Assembly: GCF_028640845.1 (NCBI RefSeq)
Contig: NC_080540.1
Span: forward strand, 228,950,794 to 229,014,793
Direction: 5' to 3'
Source: Ahaetulla prasina
Lineage: Eukaryota > Chordata > Lepidosauria > Squamata > Colubridae
Length of the DNA stretch: 64,000 nt
Positions within the stretch are counted from its first letter, which is position 1. Each line of letters starts with the position of its first letter. The notes under the pieces were generated by a model. It did no database searches. It was not told the DNA's origin and was given only the letters and a program-made list of their open reading frames with translations. Positions 25,775 to 37,639 of the stretch are shown here, piece after piece. A program made the translations under genes and the position numbers.

Positions 25775-25850
<76 letters not shown>
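25488..25850. repeat. Complex TA/TG microsatellite with embedded LINE tail
   Basis: Long alternating purine-pyrimidine DNA: ATGTATAC-type repeats, (ATAC)n at about 25764-25803 and (AT)n at about 25804-25846. The part 25604-25660 (TATTTATT units, ATACCGCCCTATCTCCCGAA) is the minus-strand 3' tail of an L2/CR1-group LINE and probably seeded part of the array. Open frames through this region are low-complexity artefacts. Confidence 0.9.
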
Positions 25851-25851
<1 letters not shown>

Positions 25852-25929
25852 AAACAAAACTTTTCAGTCTTGAGAAAACAAAAGCTACCCTCATATAACA
25901 GCCAAATTCCTACATAACTCAATTTCGAC

Positions 25930-26330
25930 ATCTCATCTGGTGTGAACTGCACACATTCCTAGTGTAAACCCCACCGCGCTGTGCAATGATATACTGTAAT
26001 GTCACCTCGCAATCTGGATTTACTATAAAGGGCTTCTGACGAGTTTCAGAGCAGTAAACATTGCAGCGAGGTGTATTTCACACTGAGCTGGTTTTTATGA
26101 AGAACACTTCACCGCCCAGCCACAGCACCCAGATGATGAATGGTGAAAGATGCGTGACAAGCTTCATCATTGTTTGTAAATCTTAACTGTTCCCGCTCAC
26201 TAACTCTGCAGGCAATTTTCAAAGACAGCGGCCGACAGAAGGACAGCACAGCTCTCCTGAAGGTTATTCAACTTGTACTTGGCCTAAGCGCTGCCTCTGA
26301 GGAGGTCTGCACTGAAAAATAACTTTCTGG
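25930..26330. promoter_or_regulatory. Candidate conserved non-coding element
   Basis: Repeat-free, complex sequence. T-box-like half sites AGGTGT (26069-26074) and TTCACAC (26077-26083) face each other. This is only a candidate, since conservation cannot be tested here. Confidence 0.15.
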
Positions 26331-26644
26331 TTATCAAAACACCAACCCTGAAGATACATCAACGGGAGCCAACTGAAGATATTCCACCCACAAACAAACC
26401 TGCCATGGAGTAGTATTTCCAAAGGTAAGATCCAGAGCAAATGTGATTAAAAATTGTCAGCCCTACTAGATAGATCAGATCAAGAAACTGGCTCCACAGG
26501 AATATTAGAACTATATTTCATTGAGATAGATTATAATAACAGAATCCTGCAAGTCTTCCTGTGTGTTTGCCTTTCTCTCTTTTTTTATATCACAGGGAAT
26601 CAATGGGAACCAGTCTTTTTCTTTCCTTCCTCCTAGGTTTAACA

Positions 26645-26995
26645 AATGCCCCTGTGGGAATGGGACAACTTGCCGCAGCCAACTCGCTATGGCCAAATCG
26701 CCACGGTCAACTCGCCATGGCTAACTCATTGTAGGACAACATGGCCAATTTGCCATGAGACAAGTCATTGCGAGACAATTCAACAATTTAATTTAATTAT
26801 TTAAAATAATTTTTAAATTGTTTTAAAATTATTTAAAATAATTTTTAAATTGTTTTAATTTTTGTCATTCACATTTCATTTTTTGTCTGGCATTTTTTCT
26901 TTTATGATTCTATTCCATTATTTATTTGATATTAGTGCAATTCTTATCCTGCAGTGAGTTGTTTTGTGGCAAGTTGGCCATGGCAAGTTGTCATA
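26645..26995. mobile_element. MITE with subrepeated inverted ends
   Basis: The left end carries repeated GCCAACTCGC/GCCATGG units after GGGACAACTTGCCGCAGCC. The right end carries the complement (GGCAAGTTGGCCATGGCAAG, TTGTCATAG). The middle is AT-rich with an internal direct repeat of AATTATTTAAAATAATTTTT at about 26795 and 26827. Confidence 0.6.
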
Positions 26996-27695
26996 GACCC
27001 TGATCCTGCACTTATATCTTAAGATCTTCTGAATGCATTTTCTGAAGTCAGACTCCTACAAACGTTGAAGAGCATCCTAGCTTATTTGGGATCAAGGACA
27101 GGGGACAGGAGTAAATTCTGTGTGTATTTGGAGTAACTCTTATTGGGTTTTATGGCTTTTATTGCCCAGTAAGTGTACATAAGATTGCCTGCAGTCCTAG
27201 AAGTAATCTTGTTCACAAGACTTTCCACAGTTACAGTAAGTAAACATAAGCAGATGATTGCTAGTCCAAAATTCACAATCACTTTCCCCAATTACAGACT
27301 TCCAATTCATCCATCCACTTACGCATTTACAAGATAGACATTGTTCAGCCTTTAAATGATCTTTTGATCACCTAGCAAAAACAAGGCAGAACATTTAAAA
27401 TGTGTTGAGGACAACCAAACTGGTTTAAGTAATCTTGAATATCAAGCATTAAACCCTCAAACAAATAAGCAAAGTTGTCTTAAACGATTTTAGTGATCAC
27501 TCTGGGCATTAGTTATTCTGGAAGGATCACTTTTAATCTTCTCTTAATGTCTTATTATTTACATTATCGGAAGTACAAGATTTATTTGACTCTATTACCC
27601 TGAATCAACAACCTATTCAAACACAGTAGAAATCTAGGGAGATTTTTTAGTCTTTCCTCTCTGCTTAATGTCTTCCTTGGGTTAATAGAAACACT

Positions 27696-27970
27696 CAGTG
27701 GTGGGTTTCAAAATTTTTTACTACTGGTTCTGTGGGCGTGGCTTGGTGAGCATGGCAGGGGAAGGATACTGTAAAATCTCCATTCCCCCCCACTCCAGGG
27801 GAAGATTACTGCAAAATCCCCATTTCCTCCTGATCAGCTGGGACTCGGGAAGCAGAGAATAGATGGGGGTGGGGCCAGTCATAGGTGGTATTTACCAGTT
27901 CTCTGAGCTACTCAAAATTTCTGCTACCGGTTCTCCAGAATTGGTCAGAACCTACTGAAACCCACCTCTG
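27696..27970. mobile_element. hAT MITE, CAGTGGTGGGTTTC family
   Basis: It runs from CAGTGGTGGGTTTCAAA to GAAACCCACCTCTG, flanked by GAAACACT and CAAACACT (7 of 8 match). It is closely related to the copies at 14476 and 16283. Confidence 0.88.
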
Positions 27971-28199
27971 CAAACACTGGACTTAACTAACAACATATAA
28001 CAAGGGGGAAAAAATAGGTGATTAGAAGATTCTAACTTCCCACTACAGTACTCCATACTGGGAGAGTCAGCAGCATGCTTGAATTCTTAGATCTATATTA
28101 TCGTAGTAAGAAGAGTTCAAAAATCATTGTAAGCATGCCATAACTTTGGGATCCTGCCATTATTTTTACAAATAACTCAAAGTGGTGAACATATCAAAC

Positions 28200-28375
28200 A
28201 CACCTTCCTCCTCCTGTTTTCCAACAAACCTGTGAGGGGAGTTGGGCTGAGTATTCTGAGTAGCTGGGTGATTGGTCCAAAGTCATGCAGCTGGCTTTCA
28301 TAGGTAAGGTGGAACTAGAATTCACGGTCTCCCACTTTCTAATCTGGTGTCTTAATCACTAGACCAAACTGGCTG
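28200..28375 (-). mobile_element. tRNA-derived SINE (family B)
   Basis: The plus strand has ACCTGTGAGGGGAGTTGGGC, TGGTCCAAAGTCATGCAGC and CACTAGACCAAACTGGCT. This is the complement of the SINE at 12926. Confidence 0.65.
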
Positions 28376-28847
28376 GTGGCCCCCACGATTGGGATGAAGG
28401 TGTTTGATGCGTATCCCACTATTTAAGATGGTAGAGTACATAATAAGCTACTATTGTAGCAGTGACATGGATATAGCTTTTCCCAGAAAATCTGCCTGAT
28501 TCTGTTACGATTTCTCTTCTGATGCTTACTGAAATCTTGTATTTGATAGACTTTAGATTTTGCCCCTTTTAAACATGGTCTGAACTGCATTTTAAATATT
28601 GCTTCCTTTTTAGATGTATATACATACATTTTAGTTACGTTCAGAGCTCTATTTAAAGCTGAGGTAGGATAACCACTTCAATATTACAAGCCATTTGTAC
28701 TTGTATTATTATTTTTTTATCCCTTAATAATAGAAATTTTAAAAATGAGAAGCCACCATATTAGGATCAAGGCATTAACCCTTTAAAAATGATCTTATCC
28801 ACCAGGAAAATGCAGATATTTTAAGCCAAAAGGGTATAGGTAAAGGT

Positions 28848-29095
28848 AAAGATTCCCCTCGCACATACGTGCTAGTTGTTGCCGACTCTAGGGGGCGGTG
28901 CTCATCTCCGTTTCAAAGCCAAAGAGCCAGCGCTGTCCAAAGACATCTCCGTGGTCATGTGGCCGGCATGACTCAATGCCAAAGGCGCACGGAATGCTGT
29001 TTGAGGGTATAGGGGCACTCAAAAAGCAGCTGCTTTTTCTGGGACTGCAAACTTCCCTTCCTAGCACCTGGTTTAACTTGCAGGCAGATGCTTCC
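28848..29095. repeat. Interspersed repeat, class unclear
   Basis: It starts AGGTAAAGGTAAAGATTCCC and includes GACTCTAGGGGGCGGTGCTC and GTCATGTGGCCGGCATGAC. I recognise it as a repeat common in squamate genomes but cannot assign its class. The two overlapping opposite-strand frames are not genes. Confidence 0.5.
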
Positions 29096-29485
29096 ATATT
29101 CTAGAGTACAAAATGCTACATAGCTCTAATATCCATATTTCCTCTTTCAATCCTATTTACAAATTAATTACCAACAATAGCTAAGGACAAATAGCAAAAT
29201 ACAAAGCTGGTTTATAAGGAAGTAGTGTAATCAGGAAGTGTCAACTAAATGAGTTGCCAGCAAACAAGACAGAACATGTGAACTCTGTATCATTTCTACA
29301 CATGGCCTTCTTACAGGATTGTTTCCATGGTATCAACTAAATAAATCCATAATTACATTTATCTATGCCTCATTCAGAAATTGGAGGGATGCGGGAGTAA
29401 AAGAAATAACTTACATCTACTCAAATTTGGAATTTTGCTTCAGTTGGGCCCAAACAGTTCAGAGTTTACCTTGAGATCCTTGGAG

Positions 29486-29727
29486 CAGGGGTGAAATGCT
29501 ACCGGCAGCGGGTGGTTCAGAGAACTGATAGCGGTGGCAGTGCGAGGCTCCGCCCATCCATCATTACTTCCTGGTTTTAACTTCCAGGAAGTTTTAACCA
29601 GGAAGTAACCTGTTTTTTACCCTCTGCGCACGTGCAGAAGACTTTGCACATGCGCAGAGGGTCCAAAATCGCACATGATATGCATGCACGCACTACCTGT
29701 GGGAAAGGTAAGTAGATTTCACCCCTG
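29486..29727. mobile_element. hAT MITE with exact 8-bp TSD, GGGGTGAAATGC family
   Basis: It runs from CAGGGGTGAAATGCTACC to AGATTTCACCCCTG. The 8-bp duplication CCTTGGAG is exact (29478-29485 and 29728-29735). The interior has facing ACTTCCTGGTT / AACCAGGAAGT arms and ACATGCGCAGAGG. Confidence 0.93.
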
Positions 29728-29755
29728 CCTTGGAGTACACATATATCTCTATCTA

Positions 29756-29890
29756 CCGTGTTTCCCCAAAAATAAGACCCTGTGTTATATTTTTTTGAAC
29801 CCTGAAATAAGCACTTGGCCTTATTGCCATATGCTCAAAAGCCGAATTGGGTTTATTATCAGGGGATGTCTTATTTTGGGGGAAACAGGG

Positions 29891-29892
<2 letters not shown>
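29756..29892. mobile_element. TA-target palindromic MITE
   Basis: The inverted ends CGTGTTTCCCCAAAAATAAG and CTTATTTTGGGGGAAACAGG lie between TA dinucleotides. They form an almost complete hairpin with GGCCTTATTGCC inside. A degraded relative is at 59125-59212. Confidence 0.7.

Positions 29893-29968
<76 letters not shown>
29891..29968. repeat. (TATC)n microsatellite
   Basis: About 19 tetranucleotide units, starting directly at the end of the MITE. Confidence 0.95.
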
Positions 29969-30429
29969 ACTAACATCTACAATTGATTAAACCTAGTCCC
30001 CTTAATTACCTAATAAAATTAATTACCTCTTTCTCCCCTAACATGCAGCAGCAATCAGAAAACCTCTTTGACAAATTCTCTTTTTGACAACACTGTAATG
30101 CCTTAATTCAGGGTCATAGCACTGAATTAAAGTTCCTAAACCCTAGTAGGTAACCACAATCCCATGGTCCCCAAAGTTCTTGAAACCTCACTGCAAAGCC
30201 TGCTCTTCCCTTGCCATTACACTGCTAGTTATCTGAGAGGAAGAAAGAGGAAGTGAGGCACAATTTCCGACTTTGTGGTTCTCAGTCCTCCTAAAGTCAC
30301 AGAGCACAAGCCGAACATTTCCAAGGCCTTAGGAATTAAACAATTCCAGATGAAAACTGGGCAGGATAGCAACGAATCCCTGAAAATAAATTGAGGAAGA
30401 CTATCTTGTCTGCCAGTTGGGCCTGTTCG

Positions 30430-30762
30430 TGGATGAGTGGGGTCTTGCTCAAGATCACCAAAACCTTGGGCATCTCTTGTTTGGATGATTGCAGTCGGCA
30501 GACCACATGGTGGATGCTCAGCAACATTTGCAGCATCCCCCAGTCACATGACTGCACTTTGGGAGTTTTGCTGAAAACCCAGGATTTGATTCCTGTTTTC
30601 CGCAAAATCGGCCCAGAGCAAAGGAAGGGTTTGCTTTACAACCACTGTTGAAAACAGTCATAATATTGGGTTGGTGACCCTCTTTACAACCATCACAACT
30701 TATGACTGTGATGGGCATATTAGGGCTGTTCCTTTAGGGCTGTAAATTGAGGATTACCTATA
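30430..30762 (+). mobile_element. TA-target MITE, related subfamily
   Basis: It has the interior of the 23419 subfamily (GCAGCATCCCCCAGTCACAT, ACAACCACTGTT) and ends TAAATTGAGGATTACCTATA. The left end is diverged. Confidence 0.55.
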
Positions 30763-30834
30763 GTCCTATTTGACCAGCTGCTGCCATCACTGATGGATTG
30801 ATAAGATTTTCATCTTGCTTTTACTCCAAGAATT

Positions 30835-30970
30835 CAAGACAGCATACAAAGCACTTCCTTCAGTTTTTCTCCATAACAACCCTGTGAGGTAGCTTAGGCT
30901 GAGGGTAAGTAGCCCAAGTGACCATCTGTTATAGGAGTGGACTTCAACTTGTGTCTCCCCAGCTAGTTGA
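30835..30970 (-). mobile_element. tRNA-derived SINE fragment (family B)
   Basis: It contains AACAACCCTGTGAGGTAGCT followed by TAGGCTGAGGGTAAGTAGCC, the complement of the family-B SINE body. The head is diverged. Confidence 0.5.
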
Positions 30971-31829
30971 CTTTGATTGAGCTCAAGTTAAGAAGAGATA
31001 AACCTGATTAATACATAGCCGGGACACAATATCCTTTTGTTTTTAATGACATGCTGAACTAATCTGAAATTACACTTTAATTTTATTTGTTGCTCTAACG
31101 TAAGATATTTTAGAATGACTATCTAAGAGGGAAGCCAGGTGATTGGCAATGACTGAGAACAAAGACAGGGTAAGAATCAGCAATGAGGACAAACTTTCAA
31201 GCCATATAATTTTACGCTCCCTCAAGGATAGGGAGGAACGGAAAGGCCCTAAAAGAATTGCATAAAAAGGACCCATTCCCCAATGCTGTCATCCCTGGCT
31301 AGCAGTGAACACACAAGAAAGCCACAAATTGTCTCAAGATTATTGTGCTTACACAGCCACAGGATGATTTATTTAGGGCATTTCTGTATGGTGATAGATG
31401 TGGGGAGCAGAATCCTAGCAAAAAACTGATACTGATTTTGGGCAGTTGAAGTGAGTGTTGGTGGATTCTGGTGAGGATTCAAAACCGCTGCCAGGAGAAT
31501 AGCTGGGGCTATGATGGATCTGAAGGTTTGGGAGAAGGATAAATTAACACCCATCTCTATAACCTTAAGGACAAGAAGGCCGATTGAAATATTGAATTCT
31601 AGGATGCTATATTTTGTATTCAACAAAATACTGCAATCTGTGCTATGCAGAAGCAGCAATAAAACTGGCTATCAATATAAACCAGGTTGGGATCTATAGA
31701 TGCTATAAATATATGGTTGTTTTCAAAGTAGTAACTACATGGATATGCCCACATATACCTTTTGGCAGCAATATGAAAGTGGTTTATCAATGCTTTCTTC
31801 TAATATATATATTAGATAAGCATGTGGAG

Positions 31830-32269
31830 TAGTGGTGAAATCTGAACTGGTTTACTACCGGTTTTCTGGCTACGCATGCGCGCTGTGTGTGCACACCAAA
31901 AGAAGGCATGGGGTAAGTAAAATAGCGTGCCGGGTGGTGGTGGTGATCAGCTGTGGCACACGGTCTATTTTTTTACTTTTAAAAGCATTTTTTTTACAAC
32001 CTATTCGGCCAAATAGGTTATTTAAAAAATCCTTTTAAAAGGAAAGAAAAAAGGCTCTGACGATCAGGCAGCTCAGCTGGGATCATCAGAGCCTTTTTTT
32101 TAACCTTTTAAAAACATTTTTTAAAAGAAGCGGCAAGTGGGGAAGCGGGCGACCGGGCGTTGGTTGAGCATGGGCGGAGGGGGGGGAGCAGGGATTTTTG
32201 CTACCAGTTCTCCAAACCACCTGCTGCCATTGCTACCGGATTGGCCGAACCGGGAGCATTTCACCCTTG
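31830..32269. mobile_element. hAT MITE carrying a hairpin unit
   Basis: The ends are TAGTGGTGAAATCTGAACTG and GGAGCATTTCACCCTTG, with an exact 8-bp duplication ATGTGGAG (31822-31829 and 32270-32277). The interior contains a long hairpin (AAAAAAGGCTCTGACGATC against GATCATCAGAGCCTTTTTT) similar to the units repeated at 62327-62700. It also has TACGCATGCGCG at 31871-31882. Confidence 0.9.
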
Positions 32270-32436
32270 ATGTGGAGGTATCCTATCCAAATACTAAACA
32301 ATCACAACCTGTTTCACTTCTATGCCAGACAAGTTTGCCAGGTGCTGCCACCTATTGAGATCTTTAAGCTACAAAGTTATAAAAAGAATGGGCGTTGGTC
32401 TTACCTGATACCCCCTTTCTCAGGAGAAAGGGGAAT

Positions 32437-32536
32437 ATCATCCATGAATGGGTAATACTCTGCTTCTCTGCTTGGAGACCAAGTTAAATGATTCTTTGGC
32501 CACGCCTCCCTTTGCCTGGGCACTCCCCAGTTTGAC
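32437..32536 (+). repeat. Inverted terminal repeat, left copy
   Basis: 97 of 100 bases match the reverse complement of 38668-38767. The three differences are transitions. Confidence 0.95.
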
Positions 32537-32664
32537 GAAGGTGCAGTGACGATGATGATGAGAAAGATGATGATGATGGTGATGAGGCTCACAAACTGCA
32601 GAGGAAAAAAACAGAAGCCCTTCCCGGACTATGGACCAGACAGTCATGAGGGTGGGGCTGGATG

Positions 32665-32751
32665 ATCTTCCCCTTTCTCCTGAGAAAGGGCATATCAGGT
32701 AAGACCAACGCCCATTCTCCAGTAGTGGAGGGGAAGATCATCCATGAATGG
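32665..32751. repeat. Internal complementary region (ICR)
   Basis: The first half (to about 32717) is the complement of the outer left end (AATGGGCGTTGGTCTTACC at about 32389). The second half (from about 32716, CTCCAGTAGTGGAG) is the complement of the outer right end at 38751-38790. It therefore mirrors the junction that would form in a circular intermediate. Confidence 0.75.
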
Positions 32752-33582
32752 GACATACCAAAGCTGGTCAGTCGCACGGGAGGGAAGCAGTCTGGTCCAA
32801 TGTCCCCTGCTTTGAGAAAGCACACCGGAGGTTCATCCCAGCCAAAGTTGACCCAGCCGAAGAACGAACATCCCCGCCATGACCACAGGGCATAGGGACA
32901 AGATGAACAAATAGTCCTACTTACGTAATGAATCGAAGATGGTGCTTGCCGCTTCCTTAAGTAAGATCACCACAGACGACGTTACCAAGGTGTCTGAGGA
33001 ACCTGCAGGTCCTGAACAACTGCTGAGAAGTAATGAATGGCCAACTCCAAGCCCCAGAGATGATGGCACGACCCTGGTGCCCTCAGAGTCCCCGTAGTGA
33101 AAACTGGAGTCGCCGTCTGTCCATGAGAACCACGTAATCCCGGAGCCAGGACATGTGGAGAGAAGCGGTGAAGCACACTTGGGGCTGAACAGAAGAAGTG
33201 TCACAGCCAGTCCTTGATGCCTTGATACCTGTTTTCAAGGGCCTAAAGACGCCCCTGAGCCGTGGCCCCCAGAAACGGACTGAGGTTTGAAGCCAATACC
33301 CAAGTCCTGGAGCAGTGATATGGAGAGGCCGTCTGGCCACGCAAATCACTTGTGCGGGGAACCTGCATCCACTCAAGCTTACCTAAGACCAAGGCTAGTG
33401 TGCCCCACAGGTCCAAGGAACCCCCTGCCCCGCTGGAAGGAGAGCAATGGGAACAAGCCAGGTGACCTAATAGGTGTACCGAAGACAGTCTGGGCCAATC
33501 CAATGTGTTGTGCTAACACAGAGCTCCTCAACTCCTGCAATGTCAAGGTCCCTTCCAATGCTCAGGTCCACTGAGAGGGATC

Positions 33583-33632
33583 TCTAGGTCACGAGACCCG
33601 TACAGGGGTCTAGGTCATGAGACCCATACAGA
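33583..33632. repeat. Short tandem duplication
   Basis: TCTAGGTCACGAGACCCGTA is repeated as TCTAGGTCATGAGACCCATA about 25 bp later, inside the DIRS-like element. Confidence 0.8.
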
Positions 33633-34267
33633 CCAAGCCTCCTGAGGATCAAGGATTCTGCCACCCCTAGGACTAGACAATCCGTGACATGCGTGAAGTC
33701 TGGGGCTGGAACCTGCAAGATAGTGAACAATCTCCATACATAGTAAGTGGGAGCCCTAAAATGAATCGGTCTGACTCTGAGCAGGAGGACTGAGCAAAGG
33801 TCCGGACTGGAAACTCAAAGACAGTGGACCCCCAAACAGAAGGAACCTATGAGGGTGCCTACATTACCTGCCCTGACTAAATCATAAGAGACCTAGGTCG
33901 GAAGGAACTTGAACCACCTCTCTAGGACATGACGGTAGAAGCCGTAGAGACCCCCCCCTTCTACTAAACCAGCGTGAAATAATCCCCCCATGGTGAGGAA
34001 GACCAACCCCCCTGCCTGACAATAAGGCAGAAGAGCCCAAACAGCGGCTGAAGCGCGGGCATGTCCTATAACAACGGACTCCTGAGACCAGTAAAATGGC
34101 CAGCAGAGCTACACTCTACGAGATGAGAGTTCCTACGCGCCCCGTGTGTAAACCACCGAGCAAACCTGCTACCTGCAATCTATGGCCAGAAGTAGGAGCA
34201 TGGAACCTTGCCCAATGCGTGCAACCATAGCTTGCCAGAACCTGGGGAATGACAGTAAGGTAACCAC

Positions 34268-34818
34268 GTAACACCTCTCCTGCGCAGACTGCACTGGCTG
34301 CCTGTGGCCTTCCGGGTGCGCTTCAAGGTTTTGGTAATGATCTTCAAAGCGCTCCATGGCATAGGGCCGGGCTACTTACGGGACCGTCTGCTGCCACCGA
34401 ATGCCTCTCACCGACCCGTGCGCTCTCACAGAGAGGGACTCGACTGGCGACACTCAGGGGAAGGGCCTTTTCTGTGGGGGCTCCCACCCTCTGGAACGAG
34501 CTTCCCCCAGGACTTTGCCAACTTCCTGACCTTCGAACCTTCCGCCGCGAGCTTAAGACACATCTATTTATTTGCGCAGGACTGGACTAGAATTTTTAAA
34601 TTTTTAAATGTTTAAATTTTAAATCTGGTTTTAATGGGGTTTTATTATTTATATTTCTATTTTAAATATTTGGCCTTATGTAATAAGTTTTTTAAATTAA
34701 TGTTTTACTCTGTATATATATATGTTTTTATATGGCTGTAAACCGCCCTGAGTCCCTAGGGAGATAGGGTGGTATAAAAGTGTGAACAATAAATAAATAA
34801 ACAAACAAACAAACAAAC
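34268..34818 (+). mobile_element. L2/CR1-group LINE, 3' fragment nested in the DIRS-like element
   Basis: It encodes the C-terminal ORF2 block (LHWLPVAFRVRFKVL, ALHGIGPGYLRDRLLP) and then loses about 30 bp within the HREGL region, which shifts the frame. The 3' UTR hairpin and a (AAATA)n/(AAAC)n tail follow. Confidence 0.9.
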
Positions 34819-35084
34819 TTACAAATATAGACAGCTGAGAGGTCCTGTCTACTCTATGAACCAAAAAAGGTATCCACAACCCTTGTGTATGGCTGGATGG
34901 CCCGAAGGCATACAAACATAGGCTGCCCTAGGGGCAAAGCGCTGCCACCCAATGGCAAGAGTATGGAGAGGCCTGGAATCTATAGGAGAGAAGGAACCCT
35001 GGCCCTCGAAACCTACTATCGAACCAGGATAACCTGTGAGTAAAGAAAGGTATCGCCAGCCCTATCGGTCCCTAGAGATTAATG

Positions 35085-35085
35085 G

Positions 35086-35169
<84 letters not shown>
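35085..35169. repeat. (TAGA)n microsatellite
   Basis: About 21 uninterrupted units. Confidence 0.95.
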
Positions 35170-36355
35170 AAGGACCCCAGCAGTCTGCGGAGCTAGCAAC
35201 GGAGTAGGACAGCGCTAGGGCTGAGGAGAGGCCAAGGTCCTCAGGAAGAGGAGTATGGACTCCAGAACCTGCAGAACTGACAATAGAGATGCTGAGGAAT
35301 AAGAAGAGCCAGTTCTTAATGCCCAGACGGGAAACCCGCCAGAAGGCAACTGCAGCCCAAACAAAGAACAACCCAGGAGAGGTTCCAGGAATGATTGGCC
35401 CGTCCCATGAAACTGAAAACTAACCAACAACAGTGTAAGGGTTAGCCGGAGAAAACGTTAGCAGACAACGCCTAACCTCATTCTAGTGACTCTGGAACCT
35501 ATGCAAAGGGGCCGAGGTATTTGACCAAGGGTATGAAGGGACTGACAAATTGAGATGGAATGAAAATTGTTTGAAGTTAAGTAGGACTACATTGAGAATG
35601 GAGAAATTCCCATCTGCTCAATGAAACATATCTACGTGGCCTGGGACACAACAGCATTCCCTTCCAATCACCGAGAAAAAAGAGTTGTGCCAAGGAGGAT
35701 GGCTGAAATGGAACCAAGCTGATTAAGGAGGACCTAGATCCCAGGTCCGGATGACCTCCAACTGCATGCCCCCGGAAAATCCATCACCCGTGGGCACCCC
35801 AAGTAATATAGAGTGGTTTGATACAAGGAAAAGAAAACTCCCTACTGCAGTGTCGATACAGAAACTCCGGTAACCCCTCTCAATGTCCACAGAAACCCTG
35901 GCTGTCCTCTAAGAATGGATTGGCCATGCTGTCTCTCCTCCAAGCTGTTCCCCTCATAGCCAGGAAATGACGCTTTAGCCAGTAGGGATCTGCGTTAGGT
36001 AGGCTGCTACCCTGTTCCAGGGGTGAAATAAGGGTTGGAAATGAGCCAATTGCTTTCCTGCCCTTAGTGGCATATACCCTATCAGTTGTGAATGAGGGAG
36101 AGGACAAGACCATAGTTGCCGGTAGAAGGACTATGTCCAGATAGCACAGAATGTGACCAGGTTCTCTGGTTATCTATGTAGTCCCGTTCTTGTGCCAGGG
36201 TTGGAGGAGCCACCCCTGAAGGACCCATCTCTGAAACACACCAGAAGGAAATGAAAACAGGAACCTGCCATAGGTTGCCAAACATGCAGGTGATCAAGGC
36301 TAGTAACCTTCTGGAACCTACCTGAGGTCAATTGCAGGCATACCTATGGTAGAAG

Positions 36356-36356
<1 letters not shown>

Positions 36357-36405
<49 letters not shown>
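36357..36405. repeat. (AC)n microsatellite
   Basis: About 24 uninterrupted units next to a SINE. Confidence 0.95.
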
Positions 36406-36408
<3 letters not shown>

Positions 36409-36600
36409 CGTTAAACAATAGATCACAGAATCAGCAAATTGCCCCCAACAAATGGGTCCCACCTTACCAACCTCGACTGGAGGAAAGGTTGAGTCAACCA
36501 TGATTCCGGTGAAAATCAATCCGCCTGATCGCTAGCAGCCAGAGATCAGCAGGAGTATTCTGCAGTACTGTATTCTGGCCATTGCGTCACCATGGCCCTG
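36406..36600 (-). mobile_element. tRNA-derived SINE (family A)
   Basis: The plus strand reads AATTGCCCCCAACAAATGGG, GGTTGAGTCAACCATG and TGCAGTACTGTATTCTGGCC, the complement of the SINE at 19965. Confidence 0.65.
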
Positions 36601-37639
36601 GAATAGGGCCTGTAGAGCGTGAACCTAACTAGAACAAGACAAAGGACCCAGAGGTCCATGGAGCAGAGGTCCTGTGGAGAGATGCCTGCAATGGCAGATC
36701 TTGAACGTGCCAACAGGGGGAGAACCACTCTGGAGAAACCTGTGGCAGAAGAATATACTGAAGGGTTTTTTTAAAAAAATTATTTTTTATTATTATTAAT
36801 ATCTATCTATCTATATGTATATATGTGGAATTCCACCAGAACCTGCGGAGAGGAGGCAAGAAATGATCATGACACAGTATCGGGCCCAGACCACTAAGTT
36901 GAGCCCTCTAGGGGAACTGGAGGCCATAGGTCAAAGGAGTAATAGTCAAAGATCAGTTAAGGTTAATTCTGTTCCTGTCCTGGGTCAGTCCCCATCTTGG
37001 TGGGGTAAGACATAGCTGGAATGACAAGAACTCCCCAAGGAACAGACACACTACTTCAGACAAGCACTGACTGAATCTATGAGTGGCATGTCTGCTGACA
37101 AAAAACCGCTAGAATAAGAGAATTCCTGGTGTTATAACATGGAGGCAGCTGGTTTCCTGCTGGGAGGGACGTAGAGGGGAATGGAATAGAGAGGGCTGGC
37201 AGCTGCAACAGCTAATACTAGACAAACTGCTACTGGTGATCCCTAACGTCAGCAGCTGCAAGGAGGGCTGGCTCGTGAAGAGCAACTGCTGCTGGATTTC
37301 AAAGTATTGGACCACCCACCATGGTATCATTGGGCAGATTAGGAACAAGGTGTAGCCATTGAGAACAGACCAAAAGGGCGCCAAAACTACCTCTATTTGA
37401 ATTTGAAATTGGGCGGGCTGGCTAGCTAGCTAGCTCTAAGCCTATGCACTGAAGCTCTGATGGCGCCCAGCGCCTGTGCTGTGAAACTGCTGCGAACTTT
37501 CAGCCCCTTGCTCGAAGGCATCTGCCACCAGAATCGTTGCGCTGAACATGCTATCAGCCAACTCCATGTCAAAAGGAAGGCATGATCGAAGGAGCTTTCT
37601 CGTCGCAGCTGTAGTGCAAAAGTGCTGCCATTGTGTTGC

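Noticed and set aside
25488..25850. CRISPR array or replication origin in the repetitive region
   Set aside because: The repeats are simple 2-8 bp units without spacers, and the genome is vertebrate.
25453..25952. Open frames rich in Tyr, Ile, His and Thr
   Set aside because: They are translations of TA/TG/AC microsatellites in several frames and both strands.
28898..29104. A pair of overlapping 68-codon genes
   Set aside because: Both strands of a common interspersed repeat are open here. The repeat explains the frames.
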